Positions 47,033 to 56,839 of a DNA stretch of 64,000 bases are shown here, piece by piece (position 1 is the stretch's first letter; each line of letters opens with the position of its first letter). A program made the position numbers and the translations under genes. The stretch comes from Stropharia rugosoannulata. Taxonomy: Eukaryota; Basidiomycota; Agaricomycetes; Agaricales; Strophariaceae. Where the stretch lies: assembly GCA_028532985.1 (NCBI GenBank), contig JANCIK010000003.1, forward strand, positions 2,986,001-3,050,000, written 5' to 3'. The notes beneath the pieces are model-generated. The model was not told where the DNA came from. It saw nothing but the letters and a program-made list of their open reading frames with translations, and did no database searches.

Positions 47033-49784
47033 TTAGTACTTGCGTGTAGCAAGTGCTCTGATTTCATATAGGTATGAGCGATCTGAAGCGAGAGAGGTGG
47101 CGAGATTATTATCTCGCCTGGTGGGGGTGGTCTGCCACCCCCGCATTTCAATCCTATGCCGCTCCTCCGCGTCGCGGCAGCTTTGTATGAAGGCATCATC
47201 GACCTCACACACAACCATGGATGCCCGAGATCCTCGATCACTGCCTGATTCGGAGATTGTCCGCGAATGACTACCAAGGCTCGATGGAACGTCATGCTCT
47301 CCTGAAGCTCTACGTGATCCAGGGGTTTGTGCGGTGGTAGCTCGTATAGTGCCAGCCTTCGCATCCCAAGAGTCGGTATCATCTTCATCGTCTGCCATAT
47401 TGGCGAAGACGTCGGGTTCTTCCTCTTCTGGCGGTAGATTCGACACCCAACACATTTTAATGGGGTCAAAGATCATATTGCCTACTATGCGGGCACCAGA
47501 GGCTAATGACCCTGCAGGGCTGCCAAGTCCTGATACCGATAGGTGGGTAATCAAGGCAGGTCGACTTGAGGTACCTGTAGCAAGGTCAAAGTCTCGCAAT
47601 GCTTGATCATTTCCTTCCCATCGGAGTGTTTGAGGGTTCCATTTCATGTCTCCAACAACTGCAACGGGAAGGTGAGATAGAGTTAAATTGAACGAAAGTT
47701 ATAAACAAACCTTTGGGCGCATTGCTGCCACCTAAGTTGCGGATTAAGGTAGGTTTCCGTTTGGTAGTTGAATTGGACGGTGATGAGGCGCCATTTTTCT
47801 TCTTGCGAAGAATATCGCTCGAGGGAATCACAGAGGGAAATTCAATGCGCGTAGTTCTCCGTAATGAATTCATCGGCGGTGGCGCTATCACCGAGGCTGG
47901 GGCTGCATCAGAGGAAATAATCAGATTAAATTAAGCTGTTGCACGATGTAAAAAGTACTCACCATTTGTTGCCGCAGCAGCGCCTTCCCGTTGTTTCTTT
48001 TTGCGCATTGTCCCTTTCTCCACATTCTTGTCTTTATCTCCAGTTTTCAGGGGAAACGCTGCCCCAGGAATGCGATTGCCGAAACCCTTGGGTTGTACAC
48101 GATACCGCACTTCCTTGTCCCTATCAGTCGGCAGATCCTCTATACCGTCAAGCTCAGTTCCATCACCATATGTTTTTGGACGTTTGGGTCTTCGCAGGAG
48201 CTTGGGAACAACAGATACACTGGGTGTGCGTGATGGCGCGGATGAACGCAAAGGTGTAGTGGAAGGAGGTCGCTGAGAAATGGGTGATGTTGAGCGGGCA
48301 AGAGACGATGATTCTGAGCTTGACGCAGGTCGTTCGCCAAATACCTGCGATAGTGCGGGCCGCGATTTAAGACGCGATTGACTTGGCATAGTCAGCCGTG
48401 TTGGATTTGATGGTGTTGATGGTCGCGCCGACGTCGATTTAAAGTCCTGCATGCGGCTTGTTGAATTCTTGTGCGATTTGGCTCTTGATGCGGCTGTGGG
48501 CTCTTCATAACGAGAAAGTTTGCTTTGTTCTGACACCGCGGAAGTTGAACCAGAGGCTTGCTCATTATTTATATCAATCACCAAAGATGACAAGGATGCT
48601 TTGCGAGTAAGTTTTCTGGCAGAACCTGGGGGAGAAGGAGGCTTCAGTCCGGAGTGAGACTTTTGCCCCCGTAAGCTCCCCGGTTTTGCCGGTAGAATAT
48701 TACTGCTCGATGAGGAAGGGGAAGGGGGAATTGGAAAGTTGGCCACTAGTGCTGAAAAGCCTTGTCGTGTACGAGAAGGAGGCCGGAGAGGTGGTGAAGG
48801 AGAGAGACGAATTTTCGAGAGCTGTTTAGCAGACGATGTTGGAGGGTTAATGGGAGACTTGGATCGTTCTATCCTAGCCCGCGATGGAGGGCGAAGGCCA
48901 GACTGGCGTGGGGGAGGAATGGTAAGACTTCGAGTGAAAGGGCGTCTCCTGGATTGCTGTGTTTGTGCATTGATAACAAGGCGACTGGGACTAAGGTCAA
49001 CATCGTCGTTGATAACCAGGCCTGCTTCAAAATCGTCTTCGGGGTTAACTTTTGGTGCATTTACTTCTTCAAGTGTTGGTTGTGCCTTCTTCTTCGTTTC
49101 GAGAATCTTTCTCAGTTGACGGGCACTTTGCCCGGATTCAAAGAGCGAAGAAGGCAGGACCAGACCTTCCAATTCGTCGTCGTCTTCTTCGGTCTCCGTA
49201 TCTGGCAGCGACTGGCATGACGTTGAATTGGAGGATGGCGAGTTGTCAACAAAGCCCAGCGACGAAAATGCATCAGAAGATTGGGAGGAGGATGAGTGAT
49301 CCTTGTCGCCCCACTCAAGGGATGCCTTCGAGGATTTGTGGCTGAGTGATAGAGGGGCTAATGACAGTTGGGTAAGGTCCGTGGGTAAGGCAAATCCATC
49401 CTCGAAGTCTTCCTCAATGGAGTCAACGATTGGTTTGGATATTGGCTTAGCCTTGATAGTAGGAAGTGCCGAAGCTTTAATAGTGGATATTCCTTCATCC
49501 TCCTCGTCCTCGAGGTCTGGCAGGTGTATGGGTGGGCGGATGTTGATCCCAGGCAGCTGTGCAACGGAAGTTGCATGTTCGGATCTGACGGCCAGAGCAG
49601 CCCCTACGACCTTGGCCTTTGCGCCTCCCGTTTCACCGAGGTCCATCTCGATGTCCCAGTCTTCATCGTCGTCTCCGTATTTGTCAGAGGGTGAAGGGAG
49701 TGGGGCATCTTCGGGCAAGTCGAAGTCGGCATCTGACCACTCCTCGCGGGGTAAAAGCAGCGTTGGAGTAGGTATTGCTGCCAT
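47033..49784 (-). CDS. byr4: Byr4/Bfa1-type scaffold of the SIN/MEN GTPase-activating complex
   Basis: Byr4 pairs with Cdc16/Bub2 to form the GAP for the Spg1/Tem1 GTPase at spindle pole bodies, restraining septation until mitotic exit. Exons 49784-47963, 47902-47711 and 47658-47033 give about 879 residues. N-terminal: acidic sequence with EEWSDADFDLPED and repeated DFExG motifs (EEDFEDGFALP, EDDFEAGLVI), the imperfect repeats of Byr4. The middle is a long Ser/Pro/Arg-rich disordered region. The C-terminal conserved part reads MKWNPQTLRWEGNDQALRDF, RPALITHLS, RIVGNMIFDPIKMCWVSNLP and EEEEPDVFANMADDED, matching the family's KWEGND and FDP..MCW signatures, then CEVDDAFIQSCRDAEERHRI. Family call rests on these C-terminal blocks. 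Confidence 0.87.
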
Positions 49785-50171
49785 AAAAGTCGGTATTTAT
49801 TGAGATATCTTCACTGTGGGCGGTTGGCGGGTTAAGAAATGGGGTGAAATTATCTGCGGAAGAGAGCGAATATTGCAAAGGGTACGGGAAAAGCACTGTG
49901 AGGTTTCAGATGAATAGGAGAAGTCAAAAAGAGAAAGAAAATGCAAAAGGGTCAACGAAGGAAGCCAGCGCCGTCGGAGGTTGTTTGGGGGCGCTGGGTG
50001 AAGTCTTTGAGGAAAACGGAATACAGGGGCGAGGCCTGGGGCCTCGTGTGTATAAACAGAGTGTACAAAGTCAAGCGTAGCGTGACGTTACATCACGCCA
50101 TCACCCCGACTGTTCCTCCGTGTGCTCCAATCAACCAGTTCCATTCAAGCCATTCACCGCTCGACGTTCCA
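49785..50171. promoter_or_regulatory. Divergent promoter region of Byr4 and COX19
   Basis: 387 bases between opposite start codons; both promoters are here. A TATAAA-like word (50051-50056, GTGTATAAAC) lies upstream of COX19. Confidence 0.45.
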
Positions 50172-50599
50172 ATGTCGTTTGGCAGGCCACCTTCAATAAA
50201 TGTTGGTTTCAAGGTAACACCGCCCGACCGGGGTTCCTTTCCGCTGGACCACTATGGTGGGTGTAACCATAAAAGGCAAGTCGAACATAACGTTAACGAC
50301 AACTAGGTGAATGCAAGGAGAGAATGCAGCAGTACATGGCCTGCCTCAAGGCACACGGCAGCACTTCAAGCCCATGCCGGGCCTTGAGCAAAGACTACTT
50401 AGACTGTCGCATGGACAAGTGAGCTTCTTTATAACTGTGCCACCGCCGTCTTCTCAACCACGCCAGAGGCTTGATGGAAAGGGATGACTGGAAGAATCTC
50501 GGGATGGCCAACGTCGATGGCCAGTCATCCGCCTCTGCACCTACTGAACAAAAGTCTACGACTACTGCAACTACTGATGGCTCAACAGCTCAAAAATAA
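50172..50599 (+). CDS. COX19: COX19, twin CX9C cytochrome c oxidase assembly factor
   Basis: Small intermembrane-space protein imported by Mia40, needed for cytochrome c oxidase assembly and copper/redox handling with Cox11. Exons 50172-50256, 50307-50418 and 50467-50599 give about 109 residues. It begins MSFGRPPSINVGFKVTPPDR GSFPLDHYG, the highly conserved Cox19 N-terminus. The twin CX9C pairs are CKERMQQYMAC and CRALSKDYLDC, followed by RMDKGLMERDDWKNLGM. The C-terminal ~30 residues are Ser/Thr-rich and unconserved. Intact by all visible criteria. Confidence 0.95.
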
Positions 50600-51572
50600 A
50601 TGGATGGCCTTTCCTCCAGTAGCTGTGCGGCGCGCTACTTTGAACGCGAATCTCGGCCCACATTCTTTTCTGTCCAAGTCGACAAATGTCATTGTATCGT
50701 GACATTAACAACCTCTTTGTATTGCAATATGTCTGAATATCGGACTATTTGCAATGTGCAACGCCAGCTCTTAGAATTGCTTTCCAAGTTTTGCACTTTG
50801 CTTATATCTACAGACAACAAGCAAAAAAAACTCAACTGCGCCCGCCGATTTGCTTTTGAGCACTATAGCGTATCTTCAAGTGTAAAGGATCCAAAAAGGA
50901 ACGCGGAACGATGTAACACGTCGATTAGTATTCCTCAATACCACATTGCTGGAAATTTTACTTGTGTGCAGGATATTTATTTTCTCGTTCATAGCACGTT
51001 CGTTGCCACTATTCTATCTTTATATGACTCAGAGAAGTTACTCTGAACAGGAGATGCTGAGTCCGAGGTACTGTATGTCAATATTACGGGTCAATGCGGC
51101 TGTTCGCCCCCACCTATGTAAACAGTGAGAAATTCCATATTGAGCAATATCAATGCTCATTTTCGGACTGATGAAGGTTTACTTCATCCACATGAATTTC
51201 GCCGCTGTGTCCCACGACGGAGCGATAGAACGTGCCTCTGTTATATGGGGAAGCGCAGAGAGTACCGCAACTTTCCAGCCTACGACCTCCAATCGGAGGG
51301 GTGAGTTAAAACGTTCGTGTTCTTTCTCTTTCTCTTTGCCATGATCGGAACGGCTCACGTATGGCCTGGCTGACTGAACGTTTTCTAAAAGTTTAGGGCG
51401 ACTACTTTACTTCAGCATGCATGGCTATGCCATTTCCTTAAGGATATGGCCAGATGGCTAAAACGCCTAAACAAGGTCCGACGCGTATCCCTGAAAGTAC
51501 TTAGATCCTGCGCGGTCGGCTAGTCATCTTTCCCGCTGTCCACTTTCGAGTCTCTGCTCCTCCCCTCTGTCG
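50600..51572. other. Intergenic, about 970 bases, no supported gene
   Basis: The largest gap between genes that face the same way. Contains the COX19 3' UTR and the GDPD promoter. Open frames of 60-150 codons occur but without ATG context, splice partners or motifs. The 50850-51150 part is AT-rich and could hide a non-coding RNA; I see no structure to support one. Confidence 0.55.
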
Positions 51573-53212
51573 ATGAAAGCTCGAAATCTTTCCTGTTCTA
51601 TTCTCTATGTGGCGGTATTTTGTTCGTTGGTAGCCGCATCGCCGCAGAAGAGGCTCTCCAAGTCAACTGTATTTGATGTACAGGTGAAAACACTTTAAAT
51701 ATATACATAACTAAAGTATTACTAACCACGACGCGACTCCTCTTATAGGGACACCGCGGTAGTCGAGGTGAAAACAGTGAAAGCCTCCTACCTGCTTTTG
51801 CATGGTCTGTTCAGGACGTTTGCGTCCGAAATCCTTATGTCTCATGTTGCATTCGAAAGGGGTCTCATTAACGGTGTTACAACCCTTGAGCTGGACAACG
51901 GAATAACCAAAGTGAGTTTGTTCATCTTGTTATCATACTGCACTCTCATTTACTATATACGACTCCTCCCAATAGGATGGCGTTGTGATTGTCTGGCATG
52001 ATGAGGAGATATCGCCGGGAAAGTGTTCTGATACAGCGCCAGCGGTACGAGTGCCAATCTTTGGCACATACGGATATCTGATTCAATTGGTATAGTTCGC
52101 GAATGACCCGGATTACCCGTACGTTGGAAAATTGGTTGCCAATCTCACGCTGGCACAAATCAAGACATTGGATTGCGGCTCCAAGCCTCAAAGCACTTAC
52201 CGTAAGTCGTCATTCCAAGCTGCATCGTCAGCCAGTGATAAGAGTACTATAATACGCCACTGCTCTTGTCCGAAATAGCACTACAATTGACCTACCCCGG
52301 AACTAAAATCTCGACGCTCAGTGAATTGTTCCAGTTTGCGAAATGTGCGGATCCTAACCGGTCGATAAATTGGAACATTGAATCCAAAATTAATCCTGTC
52401 GAGCCCGACCAAACTCGGAATGTAAAGGATTTTGTTACATTGCAAAATAAGGAGTTCGTGAAAAGTGGGTATAAGCTATCACAAATAACAGTCGGTCGTG
52501 TTTTGTTGAGCAACATACGCATGTCATGCTGACTATCTATGTAGTATCAAAGCTTTGACTGGCGCACTTTAATGGGCATGAAGGTGACTTCAACTACTGT
52601 TATTCAAATTCTCGACTTCTGATGCGTAGTCCCAGGTTTTGAATCCTAGAATACCGACTTCAGCCCTTATTGATGAGTATGTACTATGTAGTCCCTGAGA
52701 TATGATGAGCCTCTGCTAATCTTATCCTGTACAGTGATACGGCATTCGGAGAGGGTAATACTACATCACCCTGGCTTGGAGGTATCCGAATTCAAGATTT
52801 CCAGGGGGCGTCGACAGGAGAGAAAATAGCATTTGCAGCTAAATCAATATCAGCTGCAGTGCTCTCCCCGGCGGCAGCTGAACATGGTGCAGACTCATGC
52901 AGTGATAAATGGACACCTTTCACAACTCCAGAGATGGTTAAACAAGCTCATGCCCTTGGTATTCTGGTGAAGCCTTACACTGTATGTTTGTTTAACTGTG
53001 CGGGTCATAAAAAGCTGACAGAACTTTAGGTCAACCGATTGAATATGGCGAAAGTGTTGTTAGATAACGGGGTAGACGGGCTAATTACTGATTATCCATC
53101 TGCCGTGCGCCGATTCGTAGAAACAACTGGGGAGACTATATCGCCGCAGTTCCCTGCGGCACGCGTTTTGAAATGCTTAAAGCAACATGTGCAGCAAGTG
53201 CGCTCATCCTGA
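51573..53212 (+). CDS. Secreted glycerophosphodiester phosphodiesterase (GDPD)
   Basis: GDPD-family TIM-barrel phosphodiesterase that hydrolyses glycerophosphodiesters to glycerol-3-phosphate and an alcohol. A signal peptide is visible: MKARNLSCSILYVAVFCSLV then AASPQ. Family motifs are assembled over short introns: GHRGSRGENSESLLPAFAW (catalytic HRG), joined by a GTCTGT-donor intron to GLINGVTTLELDNGITK, then DGVVIVWHDEEISPGKC (second catalytic His), DPDYPYVGKLVANLTLAQIK TLDCGS, LTYPGTKISTLSELFQFAK, ITYQSFDWRTLMGMK and VDGLITDYPSAVRRFVE. About nine exons. The cleavable leader suggests export or vacuolar delivery, consistent with phosphate scavenging from lipids. Final residues QHVQQVRSS; no GPI signal seen. 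Confidence 0.88.
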
Positions 53213-53462
53213 GGGACCTTGTAATATACAGGACGGCTGAAATGCATAATGTATCATAATAGATTTTAGTCGGTAGTTAGAGAATAGGGCAGGTCGCAGA
53301 ACATAATACATGGGTCGATTATACACGATTGATTGTGATTAAGAAGGAGCTAATTGGCCAGCCGGGACGGAACGGAAAAGGCAGAGGAGGACGGCAAACT
53401 CCGGTTGAGGCGAAAGTTAGAGAGGACACTTGAGTTTTATTCAGTATTCCCTGTCCTGCACA

Positions 53463-54533
53463 ATGGCTACGTTCCAAGCCGTCAAAAAGGCGGTCACCCT
53501 CAGCCCCACCGTCCGTGCCCTTCCCTCCGGCATCCCCTACGCCCCCCTCCTCAACGCTGCCGCCAGGGCTCCCCATGACGCGCACGGCCACCATGGCGCT
53601 GAAGGCCCCCGTGCAGATGTCGCCCCTCGGTGGGCTGGAGGCATTTCTTTAAGCTCCTCTGGTCTCGTCTCAAAGACTTTCACCGCTGGTCAGTTGTGTT
53701 GTAAAGCATAGCTCGTTAACTTCTGACTTGACTTGTCTCTGTAGTCTCGCCTTCTATCAACTACCAGCAGCGCTTCATCTCTACCTCTGTCACCAGGAAG
53801 GGTGCTCCTGAGGTGCCCGACTTCTCCTCCTACCGTGCCAACCCTGAGAGCAACCGCAACTTGTCCTACTTCATGGTTGGCACGCTCGGTGTCATCTCTG
53901 CGTCCGCCGCCAAGTCCTCCGTCTCCGAGTTCCTCCAGAGCATGGCTGCCTCAGCCGACGTTCTTGCCCTGGCCAAGGTTGAGGTCGACCTCACTACCAT
54001 CCCCGAGGGAAAGAACGTCATCATCAAATGGCGCGGAAAGCCGGTCTTCATTAGGCATAGAACCGCTGGCGAGATTGAGGAGGCGCGTTCGACCAACTGG
54101 CAAGCCTTCCGTGATCCCCAATCCGATGAGGAGCGCGTGAAAAAGCCTGAATGGCTTGTGATGCTTGGTGTTTGCACCCACTTGGGTTGCGTACCTATTG
54201 GTGAAGCAGGTGACTATGGAGGCTGGTACGTGTCTTAGTTCTTATATCTAAACGTGCTGCTGAAAAAAGGTTTTTATAAATATAGGTTCTGTCCTTGTCA
54301 CGGTTCTCACTACGATATCTGTATGTTTCACTTCTGTCTCGTTCTCCTATTCTTTCTGACCTGTTTTTTCAGCTGGACGCGCTCGCAAAGGTCCTGCTCC
54401 TGTGAGTTTTCTGTCAACCATTTATGTTGTGACCCATCTCATTAGCTACTTACATTTTAGCTCAACCTGGAAATTCCTCAATACGAGTTCAGTGAAGGCG
54501 ACGAGAAGTTGGTTATTGGATAAATATAGCTTA
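53463..54533 (+). CDS. RIP1: Rieske iron-sulfur subunit of cytochrome bc1 complex
   Basis: Ubiquinol-cytochrome c reductase Rieske subunit in the inner mitochondrial membrane. Starts [20 protein letters not shown], a presequence, with a His/Pro-rich stretch; exon 2 resumes [20 protein letters not shown]. The transmembrane anchor is [20 protein letters not shown] with the flexible neck [20 protein letters not shown]. The Rieske fold shows [13 protein letters not shown], the cluster-binding CTHLGC (54170s) and CPCHGSHY, split by an intron from YGGW. The C-terminus is [23 protein letters not shown]. Introns lie at about 53690-53744, 54225-54285 and two more in the cluster region, the last exons being very short. 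All ligands are present. Confidence 0.95.
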
Positions 54534-54796
54534 GAACTTGGGGGAGTTACTACCTTATTACCTAGAGTCAATAAACAGGGAATGTCTTTATTGGCATTTT
54601 TGAAAGAAAAGAAAATAGCAGCTCTTTTGCAAGGAAGGGTCGGGAGATTTTCTTTTTGAGACGATCGACACGGTGCTACGGGATTTGTTCTAATGATGCC
54701 GTCATATAGATTCAGTTACCCACGAAGCTGCTTGACTTCACCGTGACTTCACCTAGACACTCTCTCATATCAGTTCTAAGTTGTCTTTAGTTGCAA

Positions 54797-55642
54797 ATGG
54801 CCAAAGCTCAGGTTCTGAATTGGGCGTCCATCGTTCAGCTTGTCAATCTCAATGCCGTTTACCTCCTTGGTTATGCTTGGCTATTTGGGATGTGTGAGTT
54901 CATTATACAGTCGTTTTCGCTGGGGTTTGGCTCAGTTCCCATATTTCAGCTATCTGGATCTCTTTCTTTGGGGGTGAGTTCCGTAGAGCAAAAACTTCAA
55001 TTGATTTTATTCAGTAAATACCAGGCATAATTGCGTTCAGAACACTTCGTACGTCTCATCATGAAGCTGAAGTGTCGATAGTCTTGCAGACTAAGCCATA
55101 CCATTAAGCTCGACACCAATTTGGCGCTTTGCAACACAGGACGTTCCCTGTTTATTTCACACTTTCTATGGCCCTGTCTTCGAGCCTGCTCGCCATATGG
55201 GTTCTGAAACACCCAGACGTTCTGGATCAGCTTACGCGCCCCAGTATTGCTGATGTTGCACAAGTGTATGCTCTGGCATCAGTCTTCTTGACCCAAGGGG
55301 CCAACTACCTGGTAGTTGGTCCTATGACTAGCAAGTAAGTCTTGAAATTATTCAGTCATCTGGTTTCAGGATTTATGTATTAACGCCAAATAGGGTTATG
55401 TTCCAACGTCAGAAGCTCGAGAAAGAAGAAGGAAAGGTGTACAATGACCCTGGGGTAATTGATGTACATTCCCCTTTAATAATTATACTAACATAATAAC
55501 ACAGGTCTCACCCAAGATGAAGTCTTTGAACACGAAGTTTGCGCAATTGCACGGTGTCAGCTCGCTCTTCAACCTCTGGGCAGTGATCGCGCTTGCTTTC
55601 CACGGTCTGTTCATCGGAAACGCGGGTGTCAAAGGATACTAG
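54797..55642 (+). CDS. TMEM205-like (DUF4149) membrane protein
   Basis: Small multi-pass membrane protein, about 189 residues, similar to TMEM205/DUF4149 proteins of unknown role. Exons: 54797-54893, 54950-54973, 55025-55048, 55109-55334, 55394-55454 and 55505-55642. Exons 2 and 3 are each 24 nt and encode the middle of SIWISFFGG and IIAFRTL; without them the conserved stretch FFGGIIAFRTLPRHQFGALQ would be lost. Four hydrophobic segments: VQLVNLNAVYLLGYAWLFGM, the microexon segment, YFTLSMALSSSLLAIWVL and LHGVSSLFNLWAVIALAFHG LFIG. The loop VVGPMTSKVMFQRQKLEKEE is highly typical. Location and function are inferred only from family resemblance. Confidence 0.88.
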
Positions 55643-55813
55643 ATGTTTTGCTATACCTAGTCCCAATTGTCCTAAGTCAAACTTACTTTGATAAGGCGCG
55701 CGAGATCGAGATGTATCCGGCATGTACACTGCCATCTTTTGGTTTTATAAGAATAGGATTCGCAGAAATACAATGTTTTGACAACATGAAAACAGACCCA
55801 CCCTCTCTGGGTA

Positions 55814-56725
55814 CTACGCTCCGACCGATTCGATCTCTGGCACATAGCCTTCCCGTAGACTCCTTTCCAGTCTTCGCACTTCCTCTATTGATGTCGCTTT
55901 TGCGATGGCAGCCTTTACTTTGTCCTGATCTTCTTTTGACATGAGGCGACCAGCCTTCAGGGTGTTCTGAGCCGCCTTGGGCTCGTCTATCGTTAAGACA
56001 GATTTCGCAGTATGTGTAGATACGGTAGTGGAGATTGTTGTCGCAAGTGCGGTAGGAAGGCCCTCAGCCGTCAAGAATAACGTTTTCGCCTGGGCACGCT
56101 CCTAGAAAAGTGGTGGAGTTGAACACAATGAGGAGACCCGAGCGACGGATGACTGAAGATGCAGATGAGCGCACCTTATCACGAATCCGCTGGAAGTCAA
56201 TAACACGCAAGCTGGGTATTCTGAATGCTAGCCATTCGCGGTACCATTTTTTCTCGGTGACAGGATTGCCGAGGAGCGTGAGGTACTGAAGCTTCTTGAC
56301 CTCCTTGAGGGGTTCAAGGTCTCCGAGTTCGGAGATAGCGTTATTCGTCAGTACTAGCGTGTGGAGGTTGGGGACGGAAAGGTGAATCGAGGGGGATATG
56401 GTTTGTATTCGGTTGTTCGCGAGAAGAAGGGTATTGAGGCGCTTGAGCAATGGAAGGTTGCCTAGCGTGAGGATGGCATTGTCTGTAAAGTCAATAGCAT
56501 CGTGTTGATCCTAGAGACCATGTAAGACAGGCAGATATGCTAGAGGGATAACATACCCTGGTAACACCAAGATTTTCGATGGCAGGGATTTTGTAGCCTG
56601 TCGAGGGTGTGTAAGCGATTCAACGGGAAAGCATCGTGTTTCTAACCTCTGAGATCAAGCTGGCGCTCTTTGAGAGGATTGAGCTGGGAGTCGGCCTGCG
56701 CGAGGAGCTCGGGGGTGAGCTTCAT
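55814..56725 (-). CDS. LEA1: U2 snRNP protein A' (Lea1/SNRPA1)
   Basis: Leucine-rich-repeat protein of the U2 snRNP that pairs with U2B'' in the nucleus during splicing. Start MKLTPELLAQADSQLNPLKE RQLDLRG is the U2A' N-terminus. LRR units: KIPAIENLGVTRDQHDAIDF, AILTLGNLPLLKRLNTLLLA, NNRIQTISPSIHLSVPNLHT, LVLTNNAISELGDLEPLKEV and LQYLTLLGNPVTEKKWYREW, capped by RIPSLRVIDFQRIRDKERAQ. The C-terminal helix (KAGRLMSKEDQDKVKAAIAK, ATSIEEVRRLERSLREGYVP) is normal for the family. Four exons on the minus strand. The gene is head-to-head with SAC1. Confidence 0.95.
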
Positions 56726-56839
56726 CGTTGGAGTGGTGGGCAAGACGAGATACTCCCGTGCTAATAATTGATCTTCAAGTTCAGACTCAGATCCACGCGC
56801 TCGGCGTGTTTGACTGCTTACCACTTCCACCCACCTACA
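56726..56839. promoter_or_regulatory. Divergent promoter of U2A' and SAC1
   Basis: Only 114 bases separate the two start codons, the tightest head-to-head pair in the window. Both 5' UTRs and core promoters must share it. Confidence 0.6.

Noticed and set aside
46630..47469. A 279-codon open frame on the minus strand
   Set aside because: It overlaps the Byr4 C-terminal exon in a different frame and runs into the 3' UTR; composition is low-complexity and no family motif is visible.
50600..51046. Plus-strand open frame of 148 codons after COX19
   Set aside because: Starts inside the COX19 last exon in another frame; sequence is Cys/Ser/Phe-rich AT-driven translation without conserved blocks.
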